From Ectocarpus siliculosus (taxonomy: Eukaryota; Sar; Phaeophyceae; Ectocarpales; Ectocarpaceae): a DNA stretch of 64,000 bases. Where the stretch lies: contig FN649752.1 in NCBI GenBank assembly GCA_000310025.1, positions 1,177,654 through 1,241,653 on the forward strand, given 5' to 3'. The position numbers and the translations under genes were made by a program. Positions 35,101 to 45,280 of the stretch are shown piece after piece (position 1 is the stretch's first letter; every line of letters begins with the position of its first letter). The notes beneath the pieces were generated by a model. The model was not told the origin of the DNA. It did not search any database and worked only from the letters and a program-made list of their open reading frames with translations.

Positions 35101-37878
35101 GCCGGTTCCAAAGCAGATAATCTATTGTTAAGCAGTACATTGGTTCCGGTTGAAGGGCTCTCATTGACCGGCCGTGGGCTTCCCATGGGTTGCCATGGGC
35201 ATACCCATGGGTCAACCATGGGCACCACGTGGTGCCCATGGGCGACTCATGGGTGAGACCCATGGGCTGTCGATGGGTGTCCCATGGGCGTTTAGCAAAA
35301 CTGTAGAAAGTGTGGCAGACCCGAAAATTATGACGCGGCAGCCATCGAGGCGGAGAGAATGTGCAGGCAAGGCGAATGGATCAGTCGTCAATGCCACATC
35401 CTTTCGGTGACTTGTCTGTACTTCCAATTGGTATTGAGAGAAATCTAAAAACATCAAAGGAAGAACACCTCCCCACCCGAGACGGAACTCCCGTGGATTT
35501 GTGTAGGTCGATTTATTGACAGAGCGGGTTTACAATGTCGGCCGGGAGTAAACCACCTGTTGTCGAGAAAACACTACCAAACCCCCCGTATATATGTTTT
35601 TCTTTCTTTTTCTCGTTTTTCGTTATTGCCTGCTCGCTCAGCGTACGATGGTGGCGATTGCTGCGAGTGCACCTGTGAGTCGCACGACGATGGCTACGAG
35701 TACTACTGCGAACCCGGAAGTTTCGCCTGCATCGACCCTGAGGCGGAGTGCGTGGACGACGACGACAACACCGCGGAGCAGTACGAGCACTGCGGCTGGG
35801 TAACGCGCATCGGGGATGGCATGTGTGATGACGAAAACAACAAGGAGGAATGCGGTAAGGAATTTTTTCCCGTCAATGTCGCTGACGGTCGTACATTGCA
35901 ACTTGTTTGTGCCGGTGCTCAGCTTGCTTGAGTCGTAAAATCCCATGTATGGTGAACAAGGGGCCCTCCATGTGGAAACCGTGGAACACCCCCCTCGGTG
36001 TTTGCCATCGGGATTGGGTTTTCGTCGCTTGGCAACGACGTTGTAAAACAAGCCAATTCACTTCGTGAACTCGGCAACCAGGTTACCGTTTTTTTTTTTT
36101 TCCCTCTGTTTCTTTTTTGGCGGTAACCATAATGGTGGTCGAGTAGATCATGTTGTGCGGGGTGGAGAACCCTCGCTCCACGCAAGGGGGATGATCGCAC
36201 CACGTTGTGTTAAAATGGTCAAGCATCCTCGAGGCAGTTACACAGTGCTTACAACTGTCTCTGGAAGTGAAAGCACCAGAAAATAAATAAGTCAATAGTC
36301 TACGCAGCTGTCATCCGTACGCAAGGAAGTAAGCACAAGATGCCGAACACCCTTAGCAGGATGCAGCTCACCCTTCATGCGACTCGCCGAATACCTCACG
36401 GCGCTTCGCGCTTGGTGATGTGAGAGCCTGGTCCGGTGAGAACCCGGCGTGCTCCGTCCCGGCTTTGTAGGGATGCGAGGTCAATGGTCTAACGACTACG
36501 GCATGCACGACTATGAGTACACCCCTCCCCCCCGGGCCAAGATTGACATGCAGGATAGCCACATTGGGCGGCTCACTTGCAGCCGTCTACTGTATAGGAT
36601 TTAGTGTGACGGCTTTCGTGCCGCGTTCTAAAACCCATACTATAATTCTCTTTTATTTTATAGGCTTTAGTATCGCCTATACCATACAATAGACCTCCCC
36701 CTCCTCGCGACCGAGATTGACAAGTAGCTTAGAGGGGGTGGGTGGGATCCCGGGAGGGTGGGATCCCGGGTTGGTGGGATCCCGCGCGCGAAAACAAAAA
36801 AAGCTCGGGACCCGGGATTTGGTCTAAATGTCCTCACCAAAATGTCGAAACCCCGGGGATTAGTTCTAAATATCCCCCCGGGGACATGTAAGGCCTAACC
36901 CCCCCCCCCCCCCCCGCGACCACGAACACGTACCTTAGGTGGTCCGACCTTTCCAGGTGCAGGGCCCCTTGTGGTGAACGAGTTTTTTTGTGGGTATTGA
37001 TAGAATACAACAGCAGATTGTTGTGGACGAATCGATACCTGCCGGTATTCTTCGCGTAGTAAGATCTACAGGTGTGTGTCGCGTTCTGTAAAAGTCGGCA
37101 ATCCTCTCGTTGACGGTCGTCGCCCATCTAAGTGGTCGTATGATACAAGTACATGAATTTCATCCGCGTTAGAAACTAGCCCATCCGGGTACTGCTAGAC
37201 TGCTGGCGCAAAATGACGTTCGCGCTCTTACTTATCGGTGATTTTCATACGCTCAACCTCTGTCTGTGTGCCGTGCGCCCTCTCACCATGATAGAGCAAT
37301 ACCCATCGCCCCATACTTCAGCGTTAGATGCCGGCGATTCTGCACCATTATGGACGTGACTCGAGCTCCTCTATCGTCCCTCATTCTCTCTCAGACATCG
37401 ATCTTCGATCAACCACATTACCTCGGTACCATTCATTGCGTGTGGTGTAAAATTTCATGTCTCATGCATATATAAATGCACCGCCGGAATACCTCTGGTC
37501 GTTCATCACCAGATCACCAGTGCTCTTCGTTCTAACTTATAATGCCCAACTAAATGTTTCATTCAAATGGTCCCGACAGTTCGAGGAAAATCGGGTGCAT
37601 CATGTTCTGGAAAAGTGATAATTTAATCCTCACAGTGTCATCTCCCTTCCCCCTCCCAACAAAACAAACTCGCAGGCTTCGACGGCGGCGATTGCTGCGA
37701 TTGCACTTGCGTAGTCTCAGCTTCGGCTTGGTCTGACTATGCGTGCCAAGAGGTCTACAACATCAACAGCTTCGACTGCCTCGACACGAGCGCCTCGTGC
37801 TACGGGGACGAAGATCTCACGCCCGGTGTTGGATCAATGTCGTATGAGCTCAGCTTTTTCTGGGACGACTACCAGTAG
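29114..37878 (+). CDS. Secreted LNR (Notch-repeat-like) cysteine-rich protein, copy 2
   Basis: Five exons: 29114-29285, 33206-33409, 33912-34139, 35642-35854 and 37676-37878, total 1020 nt or 339 residues. Exon sizes and phases equal those of the first copy except exon 1 (one ATG fewer) and exon 5 (21 nt longer, adding DLTPGVGS-like residues). It has the same signal peptide and four modules of the IGNG.C...NN..EC | DGGDCC.CTC type. Intron 4 here has a normal GT donor (GTAAGG), unlike the GC donor in copy 1. Introns are larger because of a 540-bp palindromic element (intron 1), TIR elements (introns 1 and 3) and a dispersed repeat (intron 4). The frame is open throughout, so it is probably functional. 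It is likely an extracellular partner or redundant duplicate of copy 1. Confidence 0.85.
30957..31496. mobile_element. Palindromic element with long inverted arms and TTA duplication
   Basis: The left arm starts GGCTGACTCTTATGG and the right arm ends CCATAAGAGTCAGCC. Outer arms match for about 75 bp, including GGCCCGACGGATTTTTTTGG and a C-run. An inner inverted repeat pairs 31157-31211 with 31256-31311 almost perfectly around a 44-base loop. TTA lies on both sides (30954-30956 and 31497-31499). A 3-bp TTA/TWA duplication with a GG-starting terminus is typical of PIF/Harbinger elements and their MITEs (family knowledge). There is no coding sequence. The 100-N gap lies in the right arm. Confidence 0.65.
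31322..31421. other. Assembly gap, 100 N
   Basis: Exactly 100 unknown bases, probably a placeholder of arbitrary length. It falls inside the right arm of the palindromic element. Comparison with the left arm suggests roughly 110 bases are missing. Confidence 0.95.
32133..33002 (+). mobile_element. TIR element with CCCATGGG-rich interior, copy 2
   Basis: The left end is GGGCCTCCCACACTTTC..TAGTTTTGCTAA and the right end is the inverse of CAATCTCCCGCACTACTG. Flanks are TACAAGTT (32125-32132) and CGCAAGTT (33003-33010), remnants of the 8-bp duplication seen better in copy 1. The termini hold dense arrays of CCCATGGGC, ATGGGCGGCCCATGG and CCATGGGTGACC words. Such subterminal arrays are often transposase-binding sites (inference). 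It lies in intron 1 of LNR copy 2, the same site as copy 1, so it predates the gene duplication. Confidence 0.65.
34843..35322 (-). mobile_element. TIR element with CCCATGGG-rich interior, copy 3
   Basis: It is inverted relative to the other copies: it starts CAATCTCCCACTACTGACAG and ends with the inverse of GGGTCTGCCACACTTTC. It is flanked by a perfect 8-bp duplication GAAAATTA at 34835-34842 and 35323-35330. The LNR copy 1 intron has no element at the matching place (about 15345), so this insertion came after the duplication. The interior has both subterminal CCCATGGG arrays. No transposase. Confidence 0.75.
35988..36540 (-). repeat. Dispersed repeat family, copy b
   Basis: Reverse orientation of the family at 6486 and 54083. 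Like the 54-kb copy it extends past a poly-A/T tract into the GTTGCCAAGCGACGAAAACC segment. It lies in intron 4 of LNR copy 2 and is absent from the matching intron of copy 1. Confidence 0.8.
36736..36920. repeat. GGTGGGATCCCGGG tandem words and C-run
   Basis: Three close copies of GGTGGGATCCCG(G/C)G occur at about 36738-36787, then GGGACCCGGG, CCCCGGGGA words and a run of about 17 C at about 36898. Each word is a near palindrome. Intronic, no coding reading. Confidence 0.6.
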
Positions 37879-38398
37879 CGCTGCCGACCCGTCGATCTTC
37901 GTATCTCTACACCCATAGCATAAATGTCGCTGCGACGTTCCGGTGTGCTTGGACTCCGGTCGCCCCGGTAGTCCAGATGGTGTTCACGCGCTTCTTGTGG
38001 CCAGGTCAGTGTTTCGAATACCGGTGTAAGCGAGCTTTTCTTGCAAATGAGTTTTTCTCTCGCTTCATTCTGGTCTTGGTGGACGGCGCTTTTTCGTTTG
38101 TGTGTACACAGAGGCAAGAGAGTGCTGCACTCTTTCACAAAATGAAGGCAAGCACCACAGGAGGGGCGGGTAGGATTCTCAGGGAGAAGAACCCTTCTGT
38201 GTGACCACGGGTTGGAGTACGCGGCAGAAACGCTTTGAGAGCTGATTTGAAGTTTTGACACGAAAACCATGTAGTGTCACAGTCTGGAGTTGCCGGCTCG
38301 ATAGACGCTCCAGTGTTCGCCTCTGTCGTATTCCGAGTGCCGTTTGAACACGTAATACCCGCTCACAACCCAAACCTCTGAACCTCTGTTGGGGTGCG

Positions 38399-38488
38399 AG
38401 ATGCGGCCATCCGGTGTGCATGAATCACCCGTCATATGGTGAGACCGGCAGCAAGGAGGTCGAGTTCTGCTCTCCACAGCATGGTTGA
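38399..38488 (+). pseudogene. EsV-1-7 motif remnant, copy 2
   Basis: One motif reads RCGHPVC, then NHPSYG.TGSKEVEFC and P.H, followed at once by TGA at 38486. The spacing C-x4-C is intact and the second half of the unit is lost. It matches the 17379 remnant in sequence and in position downstream of an LNR gene, so it came with the segmental duplication. It could instead be a terminal exon of a small gene; upstream exons are not visible. Confidence 0.6.
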
Positions 38489-39573
38489 CGTGAATCGTGA
38501 TGGAAAACGACAGGGGTCACAGCTCACGGTGTAGCTTAGAATACGCCACGGACTCTTAAGACTCTCCTTGTCGAGATGATGGAATGACGGCAGCTGCAGT
38601 GCAACGAAACGTTGAAACCAAGCAATTTGGGAGCGTTACACAAAAACTAAGTCACATTGCAGGCAGGGGTGGAGAGAGAAAAAAAAAACACATCGCATTG
38701 TGTCATCAAGGCGGAAGATCCAGAGCCTCTCTACTCTTGTACTGTAGCTTCTCTTCTTGCACAACTCGTCTCGAATATTGCTTTCCGCATCCACCACATG
38801 ATGAACAGTCTCCTACAGCTCTGCAGCAGGTATGCGCCCTTTGTCTGGGCTTGCTGTACGAGCTATCATACTGTGTGCACACAGGTAAGAGAGAGTTGGC
38901 AGAGAAGGGCGGTGTGGCAGACAGACGGGGGTACGAGAGCGCGAAAAGTACACGGGATAAAACAAGAGGATAGGCTAGCCTATACTTCTATGTCGCGCGG
39001 TCGTACTCCTGTAACAGAGTGACCGGGTGTCGGGGATACGTGACATATCCTCAAAGCACACTTTCATCCCACAGCACGGCTCAGTATAGCACCACGGGGA
39101 GCTGTAGGGAGAGATGCCAGATGGGACCTCTGCTGGAATGTCGTGACAAAATATTGTGTGATGTGGTCGCACAAGATAGTTTTCTCTGGACTCATACTTG
39201 TACATCGTTTTCTGGTGCCACCACATACAGTACTGGTCATCCTGCAAATCCCTTCACAAGAAATTGGTTCGGACAACTGGCAGTATACCCCTTGAAGACT
39301 TGGTGAACAGAAGGTCATGAGTTCGACGCCCCGTCAGAACACCTATTTTTTTTTCTATACGGTACAGTATTTCAAAAAAAAAATCTTCTCTTGGTTTTTG
39401 CCCCCCCAACGTGCTCGTTTTTGCCACCCTGAATCTTTGGCCCCTATAAACATCAAAGAACTGCTAAACAGACTTCGAAATGTGGTTGTACATGTAGCTC
39501 CAGTAGCCAAAAATACTCATGAAAAAAGGAAATTAGTAAACATTTTTTGTTGGCGCGTACGCGAGAAAAAAAT
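38489..39573. other. Stretch without a recognised gene
   Basis: Between the end of the duplicated block and the tyrosine-recombinase element I see only short frames without motifs and A-rich tracts. Confidence 0.45.
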
Positions 39574-39836
39574 AGGAAGGTTTGTTCGTCGAAGCAGATA
39601 GAATAAACTGGTGTTTATTTTGTAACAGTCGAATTAGAATTTGGCTTCATTTTCTACCGGAAACCCAGGGTCACGGTGTTTGGAATTATTAGTCTATAGT
39701 TGGGGGTGTCATTCCGTGATCGAGTCCACGCAGGGGCTGTAGCAAAGTCGGGTAACGGGTGACAGCTACAGAGCGCGTGAAGCAACGGAAGGACAGCAGC
39801 AGGCGCCTAACGCAGTAGCGGCGGCAGTTTAGAAAA
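39574..39836 (+). repeat. Split direct repeat A1
   Basis: Starts AGGAAGGTTTGTTCGTCG and ends GGCGGCAGTTTAGAAAA. It is almost identical to 45519-45781; differences include ggtaacgggtg versus ggtaacgtgtg. It marks the left end of the element. Confidence 0.9.
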
Positions 39837-40989
39837 GGGCGGGACGGGACACGGCGCAAGCATTGGGGAAGTGACCAGCACGCGACTCTCCATATAAAGG
39901 TGTGTACTCGTGTCCAACATCCATCGTGTCGGCCGTGTTCCTATTCGCGTCCCGCTACTCTTGTGACCTCACCGCTGCGTGCATTTAGCACGAGGGGGGA
40001 GGGTGCAGTAAGATAAGCGGCGGCAAGCCAACGCAGTCTCGCTCGCCGCGCCGCTCAGATAGGTCCCTTCCCAAACATGGGATGCGGTTCATCCCAACCG
40101 AGACGTACTCTCGCTGAAGAAAAAAAATGCGGTTCGTCCCAACCAGACGTACTCTCTCTGAAGAAAAAATTCAACGGCAAAAAGAAAGAGCGGGGCCTGT
40201 TGTATGGTCGCACGCTGACTTGTCGCGGTTGATAGCAGCCATTGTACTGCACGGGGTGGAGGAACCCTGCGGCATCGGACATAACCAATCGACCCGCGGC
40301 AGTAGGGCATGATGCTGTCACGATTATGCACATGAGGCAGGTGCCTTGTTTTCTGTTTCCCCCGGCTTACTAGGGACTACTTGCCGGTACAATCTTGTCT
40401 GTGCCGCGCACAGAGGGGCATATAGCTGAAGGAATCGACGATAATATGCCCACTCACGTAAGCAATCGTCTCCACGGATGGTATTGACAAGTCCCCACTG
40501 ATGGTATCGACAAGTCCCATGGCATACAAAGCGGCCGCATACGTAATCGGAAAGTGCATTCAACAGCATTCACGGGAACGGATAAAAGCAAAAACACATG
40601 CATGCGAGAGAAAGACTCAAAGAAAAAGACTGAAAAACAATGAAGACGAGAAAAAAAAAACGAGACAGCGAACTACGTGCTGTATGCATAAGGAAAAAGA
40701 AGATGAGAAAAAAATAGGGGGGGGAGGTGGATGTGACACGCGAGGTTCGAACTCGCGAGGAACGTCAGGTAGCGGTCCATGTGAGTGCATCACGGTCTCG
40801 AGGGGCATCACGTCAAATTTATTGCCGCCGTGACACAAACCTTCTATAAGAATACGTCACGTCCATCGACGATTAAGCGACCAAAAACGCCCGGACAGCA
40901 ATTGATGCATGCCAAAAACTCGTCAACCTGCCGTAGGATTGTCTATGCGGAAGTGATCTCAATGAAAATAAAAAAAACAAGGACACGCA

Positions 40990-42725
40990 CCAGCACGGGA
41001 CGCGCCAATAGTGGAAGCACTCGTCCGTGCTGTTGGCGAGTGGAAGTTAACCGATCTCAACGCAACGAAACACGAAGTCATACATGTATCAGCACGGGAT
41101 GCGCCAATGAGTGGAAGCACCCGCGCTGTTGGCGGGTAGAGTTAACCGAATTCAACGCAGCGGTAGAAAAATACCACAAATCATGCATCAGTACGGGACG
41201 CGCCAATGAGTGGAAGCACCCGTGCTGCATATGTGATGTCAGCCTCAGCACGGGACGCGCCAATGAGTGGAAGCACTCGTGCGGTTGGTGAGTAGAGTTA
41301 ACCGATCTCAAAAAGAAAGAACAAAACGCCGTACATGTATCAGCACGGGACGCGCCAATGAGTGGAAGCACCCGCGCTGTTGGCGAGTAGAGTTAACCGA
41401 ATTCAACGCAGCGGTAGAAAAATACCACAAATCATGCATCAGTACGGGACGCGCCAATGAGTGGAAGCACCCGTGCTGCATATGTGATGTCAGCCTCAGC
41501 ACGGGACGCGCCAATGAGTGGAAGCACTCGTGCTGTTGGCGAGTAGAGTTAACCGATCTCAAAAAGAAAGAACAAAACGCCGTACATGTATCAGCACGGG
41601 ACGCGCCAATGAGTGGAAGCACCCGCGCTGTTGGCGAGTAGAGTTAACCGAATTCAACGCAGCGGTAGGAAATACCACAAATCATGCATCAGTACGGGAC
41701 GCGCCAATGAGTGGAAGCACCCGTGCTGCATATGTGTTGTCAGCCTCAGCACGGGACGCGCCAACGAGTGGAAGCACTCGTGCTGTTGGCGAGTAGAGTT
41801 AACCGATCTCAAAAAGAAAGAACAAAACGCCGTACACGTATCAGCACGGGACGCACCAATGAGTGGAAGCACCCGCGCTGTTGGCGAGTAGAGTTAACCG
41901 AATTCAACGCAGCGGTAGGAAATACCACAAATCATGCATCAGTACGGGACGCGCCAATGAGTGGAAGCACCCGTGCTGTATATGTGTTGTCAGTTTCAGC
42001 ACGGGACGCGCCAACGAGTGGAAGCACTCGTGCTGTTGGCGAGTAGAGTTAACCGATCTCAAAAAGAAAGAACAAAACGCCGTACACGTATTAGCACGGG
42101 ACGCGCCAATGAGTGGACGCACCCGTGCTGTTGGCGAGTAGAGTTAACCGAATTCAACGCATCGAAAACGAAGTCGTACACGTATCAGTACGGGACGCGC
42201 CAATGAGTGGAAGCACCCGTGCTGCATATGTGTTGTCAGTTTCAGCAAGGGACGCGCCAATGAGTGCTGTTGGCGAGTAGAGTTAACCGATCTCAAAAAG
42301 AAAGAACAAAAACGCCGTACACGTATCAGTACGGGACGCGCCAATGAGTGGGCGCACCCGTGCTGTTGGGCGAGTAGAATTAACCGATCTCCACGCATCG
42401 AAAACGAAGTCATACACGTATCAGTACGGGACGCGCCAATGAGTGGAAGCACCCGTGCTCATATGTGTTGTCAGTTTCAGCAAGGGACGCGCCAATGAGT
42501 GGAAGCACCCGCGCTGCGTACAAGTATCATCAGTGCGGGTCGCGCCAATGAGTGGAAGCACCCGTGCTGCATATGTGTTGTCAGTTTCAGCGAGGGACGC
42601 GCCAATGAGTGGAAGCACCCGCGCTGTTGGCAAGTGGAGTTCACCGTATCCAACGCATCGGAAAAAAAAAAAAAAACACGTATCAGCACGGGACGCGCCA
42701 ATGAGTGGAAGCACCCGTGCCGATG
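40990..42725. repeat. Minisatellite of about 22 hairpin-forming cores, higher-order period about 250 bp
   Basis: The core CAGCACGGGACGCGCCAATG followed by AGTGGAAGCACCCGTGCTG recurs about 22 times. The outer nine bases CAGCACGGG and CCCGTGCTG are complementary, so each core can form a stem with a loop of about 21 bases. Cores are separated by alternating spacers, giving a higher-order unit of about 250 bp (for example starts near 41267, 41518 and 41767). The many overlapping frames here are repeat artefacts. The array lies in the 5' half of the tyrosine-recombinase element. Confidence 0.85.
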
Positions 42726-43043
42726 GCGAACCGGGGTTCACCGAATCCAAGAAAATATATATATAAAAAAAAAAAAAAGAGAAACCATCGCTAGTGTTCC
42801 AAAGAGAGAAATATTCGGGATTGGTCGACGTCCGGTGACCGTAGCGTCAGCAGCAATAATCACTCCATTCAATCCACAGGCGTCGAGAATGAACTAACGC
42901 GAGCTCGCGATATAACAACGCGTCGTTCTGGGCCCGACGAAAACCCACGTCAGATAGTTTCGCCCGAAGATAGGATTTGTAGACCATTCTAACTGCAGAT
43001 CCAGGCGCGCGATCGACTACGCCCACGATGAAGAGGAAAAGAA

Positions 43044-43991
43044 GTGTTCCCGCAACGCCGCCCTGACGCTCGCCCGCCGCCTGCCGCCGGTCCGCTGCTT
43101 ATACGACTCCAACCGCGACCAGATGCCGACACGGGCCTCCACGCGGAGCGGCAGGGCAGCGGCTGGGCAAGCAGGGCGAGGTCGGGCGGCGACACCTTCG
43201 ACACCACGCACGAGAGGTCTACCGCGCGATCGGTGGCGAGCTCGACGGCTCGCCCCTCGACGCGCAGCGGATCACGTACTCCCGCGAGGCGTCGAGCGGT
43301 ATCCTCCTCGCGAGCGCCAGGGACAGGCACCCGCGGCGACCCCCCCGCTGATGAGACTGAGCTCGCTTCTCTCCGCGGGCTGGTGGACGGCCTGAGGGAG
43401 GAGCTGCAGCGGAAGCGCGATGAGGCTGCCGGTGATCGCCAGCAGCTTCAAGCAACGATCGACGACCTGATCGCCACCCAAGCAGCAGGACCTGGCCTTC
43501 CGGGGGGGGGTGCAACTTGTGGGCACAACCGCCCCACCATCGGCCTCTCGGGCCCCCGCTACACCCAGCGCCGAGGCGGCTAAGGCTACGGCAAAGGATA
43601 GAGCGCGGATGTGGGGGGACCTCCGCCGGGTAAAAGCGTGGCTCATCCTGGGGCGGCCCCCGGCAGTTTCAAAACTGTCGCAGATGGAGTGGCAATCCTT
43701 GCTTCGCAAAGGCGTCCTGGTGACAGAGAAAGTGGCGGCATCGCTCGACACGCTCGTGGTTACTGCTTCGCCTTCAACTCGTCGTCCGGTTGCCATGATC
43801 GTAACTGCCCACACATCCACGCCCAGAACCCTTCCCACGCTAGGCGGGGAGCGTCCGAAACTCCGGCAACCGGCGCGCGCGGCGTTGGCCACGGCAACGG
43901 GGGAGGGCGCGGAGGAGAGGCGCGCGCCGCTGGCGAGGGCGGCGCGAGACCCAAGGCCGCTGGCTTCTTCACCCACGGGAAAGACAAATAG
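43044..43991 (+). pseudogene. Gag-like region with coiled coil and CCCH zinc finger (frameshifted)
   Basis: The first part (43044-43583) is basic and Ser/Arg/Pro-rich, then has a coiled coil (ELASLRGLVDGLREELQRKR, followed by LQATIDDLIATQ). A G-run at 43502-43510 seems to shift the frame: the +1 frame continues with KDRARMWGDLRRVKAWLI and MEWQSLLRKG. The original frame returns by about 43720 and encodes YCFAFNSSSGCHDRNCPHIH, a C-x8-C-x4-C-x3-H finger like those in Gag proteins of DIRS/Ngaro elements, and a Gly/Arg-rich tail to TAG at 43989. The likely role is nucleic-acid binding or particle formation. At least two frame changes are needed, so this copy is probably broken or has sequence errors. 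Confidence 0.6.
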
Positions 43992-45239
43992 GGGTGCGGG
44001 CTCTCCCGCGTAGCGGGGGGGCCTACCTCGGATGGCAGCGCACCTGCGGCTAAATCGAACGGCAGCACGCCGGTCTACACGAGGTTGGCTCCAGGGCTAT
44101 CAGCAGGTTCAGGACCTGGGACAGGCAGGACGGGACTTTGTTACCGACGTCTTGGCATGCAGCTCGTCGAGCACTCAGTTGCGTCTTCGTCTAGAAGGAC
44201 TTACACGTCAGGCTTCAACTCTTGGTGCACGTTTCGCAGGCTGACGGAGAAGCCCAAGTTCCTAGGGCAACGTGCCGGGGACCTTCATGTGTGGGAGTTG
44301 ATAGACTTCGTAGCCTGGTGTTTCGAGTCTGAGGGTAATCTAGCGAGTACAATATCCGGAAAACTCACGGCTGTACAACATTTTCATAGGCTGGAAGCTT
44401 CTGTCGAGCTAGACTTGTCGTCTCCGATGTTGAAATGTGCGCTAAGGGGGATTGCGAGGAACCACGTGGCTGTGGGGACGGTACGCCGTGTGCGCCTGCC
44501 TGTGTCTTGGCGTATGCTGCTGGACGGGGAAAGCGCAAGCCAGAACTGGGGGGAAGGGGGCAGAGTGATGTGGCTGTGTCTGTGCTTGTCCTATCTCTTT
44601 ATCACACGGTCTGATGAGGTGTTCGCGAATGATGCGGGCAGGGTGCATGAGGCACACTGTCTTACGAGGGCGGACGTAGCATTGTTTGCTGGCGAGACGC
44701 AATTAGTCTTTAGTCACTATCGTAGAGCAGACCGTGTCGAAATGAGGTTTAGAGGGCACAAGGCCGATCAAGAGCAGAAAGGAAACATACGGGTTCGTAC
44801 GCGAGACGAAGTCACCGGACCGCAGTCAGGTGTGAGAGCACGCGGTGGCGCGGTGGCTCTTGTGGTGGAGCTGTTATCGTGTCATGCGACGTTCCCTGAC
44901 TCCGCACCGTTGGCTTCGTACCGTAGTGGAAGAGCAGTGAGAGTAGTGAGGTATACTGCTGCCCTCCGTGCACTCAGAGAAGTGGTAGCGAGGTCGGGGC
45001 GTAACCCCCAGGAGTACGCGTTGCAATCGTTGCGAATTGGAGGCGCGACGGCTCTTGCATCGGGCGGAGACATCGCAGAACGAGTGATTCAGAGAGAAGG
45101 GAAGTGGAGGTCGGATGCATACAAGCCGTACGCGCGAAACAATGTAGAGGATTCGCGGCGAGTGTCACGGAAACTTACAGACGGCAGTAGGATCGTATCG
45201 AGACAGCCGGGGGAGGGGACCGTCTGGGGGAACGGATAG
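43992..45239 (+). CDS. Tyrosine recombinase (transposon integrase)
   Basis: The frame is open from the Gag TAG to TGA at 45239 and lies in the Gag-finger frame. The first internal ATG begins MQLVEHSVASSSRRTY near 44157; no ATG lies between the TAG and that point, so readthrough or another start mechanism may be used. The N-terminal part resembles the core-binding domain (SSRRTYTSGFNSW). Counting from codon 44085, the catalytic domain shows Arg175 (FITRSDEV), a FRGHKADQ segment with a candidate lysine, QSLRIGGATALA with Arg317 but Gln314 where His is usual, Trp341 (GKWRSDAY), and Tyr346 or Tyr349 as nucleophile. The family cuts and joins DNA through a 3'-phosphotyrosine link and would insert a circular DNA copy. 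The protein looks intact except for the His to Gln change, which some families tolerate. Confidence 0.8.
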   Translation, partial: GCGLSRVAGGPTSDGSAPAAKSNGSTPVYTRLAPGLSAGSGPGTGRTGLCYRRLGMQLVEHSVASSSRRTYTSGFNSWCTFRRLTEKPKFLGQRAGDLHVWELIDFVAWCFESEGNLASTISGKLTAVQHFHRLEASVELDLSSPMLKCALRGIARNHVAVGTVRRVRLPVSWRMLLDGESASQNWGEGGRVMWLCLCLSYLFITRSDEVFANDAGRVHEAHCLTRADVALFAGETQLVFSHYRRADRVEMRFRGHKADQEQKGNIRVRTRDEVTGPQSGVRARGGAVALVVELLSCHATFPDSAPLASYRSGRAVRVVRYTAALRALREVVARSGRNPQEYALQSLRIGGATALASGGDIAERVIQREGKWRSDAYKPYARNNVEDSRRVSRKLTDGSRIVSRQPGEGTVWGNG

Positions 45240-45280
45240 TTGACTTATTCGGTAGTCGTCCAGAAACTGACCTCGATGTG

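Noticed and set aside
34843-35322. CACTA-type (EnSpm) transposon, because ends contain CACTACTG
   Set aside because: Homology among copies continues outward past CACTA to the 8-bp duplication, so the true ends are elsewhere and the duplication is not 3 bp.
40729-40830. Possible tRNA on the minus strand (perfect GCGAG-TTCGAAC-CTCGC arm and a seven-base acceptor pairing with two wobbles)
   Set aside because: No credible anticodon stem or D arm can be drawn; the loop sizes are wrong. It may be a tRNA-derived fragment.
40990-42725. Repeat-spacer pattern resembling a CRISPR array
   Set aside because: Spacers repeat rather than being unique, unit lengths vary, there are no cas genes, and the setting is eukaryotic.
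40785-42897. Many overlapping open frames of about 90-170 residues on both strands
   Set aside because: They are the same stem-loop repeat read in several frames, and each frame has the same short words recurring with the DNA period.
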